64,000 nt of DNA from Escherichia coli (lineage in GTDB: Bacteria > Pseudomonadota > Gammaproteobacteria > Enterobacterales > Enterobacteriaceae). This document shows, piece by piece, positions 58,942 to 64,000 of the stretch (the stretch's first letter is position 1; every line of letters begins with the position of its first letter). The stretch covers positions 1,116,001 to 1,180,000 of the forward strand of contig CP089930.1 of assembly GCA_021307345.1 (NCBI GenBank), given 5' to 3'. A program made the translations under genes and the position numbers. The notes under the pieces were generated by a model, which worked only from the letters and a program-made list of their open reading frames with translations, had not been told where the DNA came from and did no database searches.

Positions 58942-59585
58942 CGCTGTAGCTCGTCTAATGCAGGGGCGTCCAGATGCGAGATGTCCCCTGCGGTTTCAAC
59001 TACCCAGCCAGATGCCAGCCACAGGCTTTTCTGATAATCCACGCGCGAAATAGAACAGTTACGCAGACGTAAGCGGCGTTCTGCCCATGCCGGTAAGCCC
59101 AGAATGGTACTCACCAGGCATCCCAGCGCGATACCGTGACTCACCAGCAGTGGTCGACTTCCCGGTGGTAAATCCCGACAAGATTCCAGTGCTGCGTTAA
59201 CGCGATCGCTAAGTTCCTGCATCGACTCGCCTTCAGGAATACGCCCGTCAACGGTGCCATTGACGAGCTGACGACGCCAGTTCTCTTCTTCTTCAGTCAG
59301 AGAGTCAATGTGTCTTTTCTCCAGCACGCCCATATTTAACTCACGCAAGCGGGAATCAAAGATGATGTCACAACCACAAGCCTGGGCGATGATTTCCGCC
59401 GTACGCCGGGTGCGGCCTAAATCACTACTGATGATATGCGTAATGCCAAGCTCTTTGGCACGGTTCGCCACCTGCATTGCCTGTTGCTCACCTTTTGCAG
59501 TCAGCGGGCTGTCAGACTGGCCCTGAATACGTCGCTCGGCGTTCCACTGTGTTTCACCGTGGCGGACAAGGTATACCTGTAACAT
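58938..59585 (-). CDS. gpmB: Phosphoglycerate-mutase-like phosphatase GpmB (YtjC)
   Basis: A 215-residue histidine phosphatase superfamily protein with the RHG motif at 8-10 (LVRHGETQWN) and a second active-site histidine in LLVSHGIALG. It lacks the length of cofactor-dependent glycolytic mutases and is better viewed as a phosphatase; the physiological substrate is not certain. Convergent with rob and divergent from yjjX across 51 bp. Cytoplasmic. Confidence 0.92.
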   Translation of the reverse strand: MLQVYLVRHGETQWNAERRIQGQSDSPLTAKGEQQAMQVANRAKELGITHIISSDLGRTRRTAEIIAQACGCDIIFDSRLRELNMGVLEKRHIDSLTEEEENWRRQLVNGTVDGRIPEGESMQELSDRVNAALESCRDLPPGSRPLLVSHGIALGCLVSTILGLPAWAERRLRLRNCSISRVDYQKSLWLASGWVVETAGDISHLDAPALDELQR

Positions 59586-59624
59586 GCTTTTTTTCCGTAT
59601 ACTGCTTTAATGTTAATTTTGTGA

Positions 59625-60156
<532 letters not shown>

Positions 60157-60158
<2 letters not shown>

Positions 60159-60239
60159 GACGGATAAGGCGTTCACGACGCATCCGGCATTCGGTGCGCA
60201 ATGCCTGATGCGACGCTGACGCGTCTTATCAGGCCTACA
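60157..60239. repeat. BIME between convergent yjjX and trpR
   Basis: AGGACGGATAAGGCG with GCATCCGGCAT and TGCCTGATGCGACGC with CTTATCAGGCCTAC form two inverted REP units. The yjjX stop codon touches the left edge. Confidence 0.9.
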
Positions 60240-60242
60240 AAA

Positions 60243-60584
<342 letters not shown>

Positions 60585-60616
60585 TTAGCGGGGAAAGCCT
60601 GATGCCTCCCCCGGTT

Positions 60617-60634
60617 GTACTCGCAAAAGAGTAC
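60617..60634. promoter_or_regulatory. TrpR operator in front of trpR
   Basis: GTACTC at 60617-60622 and GAGTAC at 60629-60634 form the palindromic halves of a trp operator, 48 bp before the trpR ATG; TrpR autoregulation is known. Confidence 0.8.
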
Positions 60635-60658
60635 GATAGCATATCATAAACGGGCGGT

Positions 60659-62596
60659 TCAGTAACGACGCCCCCATTCTGTGGCGCTCAAAAGCGTCGG
60701 TTTATCGCCCATGAAATAGCGATAGTACGCGTCATAAGCCAGCACGTTCTTCACATAACCGCGCGTCTCGGAGAACGGGATACTCTCGACAAACGCCACC
60801 GCGTCGATACGTCCGGCGCTGTTGCCAAGCCAGGTACGCACTCTCCCTGGTCCCGCGTTATAGGCTGCCGATGAGAAAATGCGGTTATTACCAAACTGCT
60901 GATAAACATATTGCAGGTAACTGGTGCCAATGTTGATGTTCGTTTCCGGATCAAGCAATTGTCCTGGGCTGCTGTAACCTGGAATTGAGAACATCTTCAC
61001 CGTATGGGTCGCTGTGCCAGGCATAATCTGCATCAGGCCGCTGGCGCCTACCGGCGACTTCACTTTCGGATTCCAGGCGCTCTCCTGGCGGGCAATCGCC
61101 ATTGCATAGCTTTGCGGGATATCTTTGCCATTGGTGTAGCGTTTGAAAAGATCGTTGTAGGCCAGCGGGAATCGCTCTTCCAGATGATCCCACAGCTTCC
61201 CGGCGATCGTTGCCTGAACGCTAAGATCCCACCATTGGTTATTGAAAGCATATCGCGCCAGTTGAGCCTGCTCTGCTTTTGACTTGCTCTTCACAAGATT
61301 GGCCCACTCGCTACGCGCGGTATTATCGAGATTCCAGTACATCAACTCGCGCACGCGCGCCATCTCCGACCCCTGAGTCAGGGCGCTGTCAACATTCTGC
61401 GGCGCTTTATCAATCTTCAGCTCATACTCTTCGCCGATCCGCTGTGCAGCAACCATCGGGTAGAAACCACGCTGTTGCATGAGTTGATGCAAAATCTCTT
61501 TTGCTTCCGCTTCACGACCGCGTTCCAGCAGTAAATCCGCCTGCCAGTAACGCCATTCATCTTTCTCTTTCGCTTCCATCGGCAAGCGTGCCAGCCAGGT
61601 ATTCAGGCCAGAACGGTCGCCAGTGCCAAGCGCCATCCGCACGCGTCGTTCAATTAACGACGTGGATTGCGAACGCATAATGGCGTCATCGCGCCATTTC
61701 GCCTGCTCGTCGGTGACGTCGTTGCCCATCAGACGCCAGGCGACGATATCGCGTAGCTCCTGAATCTGATCTTCATTAAGCTGCTGCGCTTGGGCAAGTG
61801 ACGGGATCATCAGCCGTGCGTTTTCTGCATCCTGGCGCGCCACGCTGGCAAACGCCACCGCTGCCATCTGGCGGGTAAAATCAGTCGCTCCGGTAGTACG
61901 CGCGAAGGTCAGCACTGTATTAGGATCGTTCGCCAGCGAAATAATCGCCGAGGCGATAGTTTGATAATCGGCAGGCATCTGCCCTGCGAGTACCGTCACC
62001 AGCCCGGTATTGCCCGCTTTCATCGCCAGGCGGATACGCTCTAAATAAGCCAGTGGTTCTTGCTTACCGGACGCGCGCCAGACGCTAAATAACTTATCGC
62101 AAGCGTTAGGCTGACTCTTTCCGGTTAGCCAAAGTTCTTTCGCCCCCTGCCAGGCTTCTTCGCTCTGCCCGATATTCCATTTCGCATAGTAATAATTACA
62201 TTGCGCTTCGGTAGTCCCTGGTTTTTCCGGGCTAAAAGCTAACAGACCACGCCAGTCTTCACGCCGCGCCAGTTCATTGACGAAGCGAGATTGTAGCGTG
62301 CGAGCGGGAGGAAGCGTGGGGTTAGCGCGAACAAAGTTAGTGACCTTGACCGCCGGTTGATTCATCAGGTCATCGGTAATCTGGCGGTATTCCAGGTAGG
62401 GATAAAGCGGATAATCCTTCAGTCCAGGCATCATTTGTTCGACCACATCCATTTGTCGATTATCCCAGGCCTGCTTGATTTGCGCGTAACGGCTACGCTG
62501 CTCATCCAGTGAGTCGGCTCGCGCCACGCTGCTGACCGTCAGCAGACAGACACCGGCAGCCAACAGCCGCCAGGTAACTTGTTTGGCTTTTTCCAC
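60659..62596 (-). CDS. slt: Soluble lytic murein transglycosylase Slt70
   Basis: A 645-residue periplasmic enzyme that cleaves peptidoglycan to 1,6-anhydromuropeptides. Signal peptide EKAKQVTWRLLAAGVCLLTV with cleavage after ARA at about 27. A long alpha-superhelix ring (U and L domains) precedes the C-terminal lysozyme-like domain with the catalytic Glu in IARQESAWNP and the GLMQIMPGTA and AYNAGPGRV motifs. The start is GTG at 62596, giving the known precursor; an upstream ATG would add ten residues. Confidence 0.97.
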   Translation of the reverse strand: MEKAKQVTWRLLAAGVCLLTVSSVARADSLDEQRSRYAQIKQAWDNRQMDVVEQMMPGLKDYPLYPYLEYRQITDDLMNQPAVKVTNFVRANPTLPPARTLQSRFVNELARREDWRGLLAFSPEKPGTTEAQCNYYYAKWNIGQSEEAWQGAKELWLTGKSQPNACDKLFSVWRASGKQEPLAYLERIRLAMKAGNTGLVTVLAGQMPADYQTIASAIISLANDPNTVLTFARTTGATDFTRQMAAVAFASVARQDAENARLMIPSLAQAQQLNEDQIQELRDIVAWRLMGNDVTDEQAKWRDDAIMRSQSTSLIERRVRMALGTGDRSGLNTWLARLPMEAKEKDEWRYWQADLLLERGREAEAKEILHQLMQQRGFYPMVAAQRIGEEYELKIDKAPQNVDSALTQGSEMARVRELMYWNLDNTARSEWANLVKSKSKAEQAQLARYAFNNQWWDLSVQATIAGKLWDHLEERFPLAYNDLFKRYTNGKDIPQSYAMAIARQESAWNPKVKSPVGASGLMQIMPGTATHTVKMFSIPGYSSPGQLLDPETNINIGTSYLQYVYQQFGNNRIFSSAAYNAGPGRVRTWLGNSAGRIDAVAFVESIPFSETRGYVKNVLAYDAYYRYFMGDKPTLLSATEWGRRY

Positions 62597-62806
62597 AAGC
62601 GCATCCTCTAAGTGTAAATACATCAATGCAGCGTCATGCCGCCTAATAGATTTATGCTAACCAGTCATTGCCGTTTGTGCCACGTTATGGACACTTTTTT
62701 ACTTTTACTGCGAGGGTGATCGACCGGCTGGGATTAGATAAGGAAACAGGCTACACTTCGCCTTTGAAAACTCATCATCACGATAAACATAGAGGCGAAG
62801 TCCAAC

Positions 62807-64000
62807 GTGGCTCAATTCGTTTATACCATGCATCGTGTCGGCAAAGTTGTTCCGCCGAAACGTCATATTTTGAAAAACATCTCTCTGAGTTTCTTCCCTG
62901 GGGCAAAAATCGGCGTCCTGGGTCTGAACGGCGCCGGTAAATCTACCCTGCTGCGCATTATGGCGGGCATCGATAAAGACATCGAAGGCGAAGCGCGTCC
63001 GCAGCCGGATATCAAGATTGGTTATCTGCCGCAGGAACCGCAGCTAAACCCGGAACACACCGTGCGTGAGTCCATTGAAGAGGCGGTTTCTGAAGTGGTT
63101 AACGCCCTGAAACGTCTGGATGAAGTGTATGCGTTATACGCCGATCCGGATGCCGATTTCGACAAGCTGGCCGCTGAACAAGGCCGTCTGGAAGAGATCA
63201 TTCAGGCTCACGACGGTCATAACCTGAACGTGCAACTGGAACGTGCAGCAGATGCGCTGCGTCTGCCGGACTGGGAGGCGAAAATCGCTAACCTCTCCGG
63301 TGGTGAGCGTCGTCGCGTGGCGTTGTGCCGCCTGCTGCTGGAAAAACCAGACATGCTGCTGCTCGACGAACCAACTAACCACCTAGATGCCGAATCCGTA
63401 GCGTGGCTGGAACGCTTCCTGCACGACTTCGAAGGCACCGTTGTGGCGATTACCCACGACCGTTACTTCCTCGATAACGTTGCGGGCTGGATCCTCGAAC
63501 TTGACCGTGGCGAAGGTATTCCGTGGGAAGGTAACTACTCCTCCTGGCTGGAGCAGAAAGATCAGCGTCTGGCGCAGGAAGCTTCGCAAGAAGCAGCACG
63601 TCGTAAGTCGATTGAAAAAGAGCTGGAGTGGGTACGTCAGGGGACTAAAGGCCGTCAGTCGAAAGGTAAAGCACGTCTGGCGCGCTTTGAAGAGCTGAAC
63701 AACACCGAATACCAGAAACGTAACGAAACCAACGAACTGTTTATTCCACCTGGACCGCGTCTGGGCGATAAAGTGTTGGAAGTCAGCAACCTGCGTAAAT
63801 CCTACGGCGATCGCCTGCTGATTGACTCCCTGAGCTTCTCGATCCCGAAAGGGGCAATCGTCGGGATCATCGGGCCGAACGGTGCGGGTAAATCGACCCT
63901 GTTCCGTATGATCTCTGGTCAGGAACAGCCGGACAGCGGCACCATCACTTTAGGTGAAACGGTGAAACTGGCGTCTGTTGATCAGTTCCGTGACTCAATG
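62807..64000 (+). CDS. ettA: ABC-F translational throttle EttA, N-terminal part (cut by window end)
   Basis: The frame starts at GTG 62807 (MAQFVYTMHRVGK) and is open to the last base: 398 of about 555 residues. ABC domain 1 has Walker A GLNGAGKST at 39-47, the ABC-F arm at about 95-139, signature NLSGGERRR, Walker B MLLLDEPTNHLD, then the linker rich in Arg/Lys and the second Walker A GPNGAGKST. EttA binds the ribosomal E site and restrains the first elongation step according to ATP/ADP. Ribosome site GAGGCGAAG precedes it. Divergent from slt. Confidence 0.95.
   Translation, partial: MAQFVYTMHRVGKVVPPKRHILKNISLSFFPGAKIGVLGLNGAGKSTLLRIMAGIDKDIEGEARPQPDIKIGYLPQEPQLNPEHTVRESIEEAVSEVVNALKRLDEVYALYADPDADFDKLAAEQGRLEEIIQAHDGHNLNVQLERAADALRLPDWEAKIANLSGGERRRVALCRLLLEKPDMLLLDEPTNHLDAESVAWLERFLHDFEGTVVAITHDRYFLDNVAGWILELDRGEGIPWEGNYSSWLEQKDQRLAQEASQEAARRKSIEKELEWVRQGTKGRQSKGKARLARFEELNNTEYQKRNETNELFIPPGPRLGDKVLEVSNLRKSYGDRLLIDSLSFSIPKGAIVGIIGPNGAGKSTLFRMISGQEQPDSGTITLGETVKLASVDQFRDSM

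Overview
The window is a stretch of Escherichia coli (or Escherichia/Shigella-clade) core chromosome, written in the reverse of the usual map direction. Gene order, protein lengths and regulatory sites match the 0-3 min and 99.5-100 min part of the E. coli map. It runs from surA through the cai/fix, car, ileS-lspA, nha, dnaKJ and thr loci, past the conventional base 1 of the map (near 51,728), to arcA, cre, rob, trpR, slt and the start of ettA. It is not K-12: many proteins carry scattered substitutions, yaaX has a different tail, and the IS186 (beside hokC) and IS1 (between nhaR and rpsT) of K-12 are absent. K-12 comparisons here are from memory, not alignment.

Layout. 1-3888 (+): surA(partial)-pdxA-rsmA-apaG-apaH, a tightly overlapping multifunction operon. 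3966-7022 (-): folA, then the glutathione-gated K+ efflux pair kefF-kefC. 7133-11870 (-): fixABCX and the MFS transporter yaaU, divergent from 12343-19481 (+) caiTABCDE. The shared 472-bp gap holds CaiF and CRP sites; caiF itself is at 19600-19995 (-). Carnitine is imported by CaiT, activated and cycled as CoA ester by CaiC/CaiB, dehydrated by CaiD and reduced by CaiA, with FixABCX the likely electron supply. 20256-24643 (-): carAB with ArgR, PurR and RutR sites upstream. 25100-32870 (-): dapB, rihC and the ribF-ileS-lspA-fkpB-ispH run. 33198-33461 (+): rpsT.

33557-35687 (-): nhaA-nhaR; 36162-36417: the hokC/mokC/sokC type I toxin-antitoxin locus. 36521-39656 (-): dnaK-dnaJ behind two sigma-32 promoters. 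40032-41891 (+): yaaI, yaaW, satP. 41926-43581 (-): mog, talB. 43861-46137 (+): yaaJ, yaaA. 46176-51542 (-): yaaX, then thrLABC with its attenuator. 51755-53793: lasT (-), yjjY (-), arcA (+). 53850-57859 (-): creABCD. 58072-64000: rob (+), gpmB (-), yjjX (+), trpR (-), slt (-), ettA (+, cut by the window end).

There is no prophage, island, insertion sequence, CRISPR array, tRNA or rRNA, and I do not see an undescribed multigene system. The most notable local signals are a 12-bp tandem repeat in yaaX that places five Dam sites (GATC) exactly 12 bp apart, an uninterrupted hokC locus with its 5'/3' fold-back complementarity present, a decayed yaaY locus, CaiA active-site residues of the isovaleryl-CoA dehydrogenase type, and dense operator architecture at cai/fix, car, nhaA and creD.
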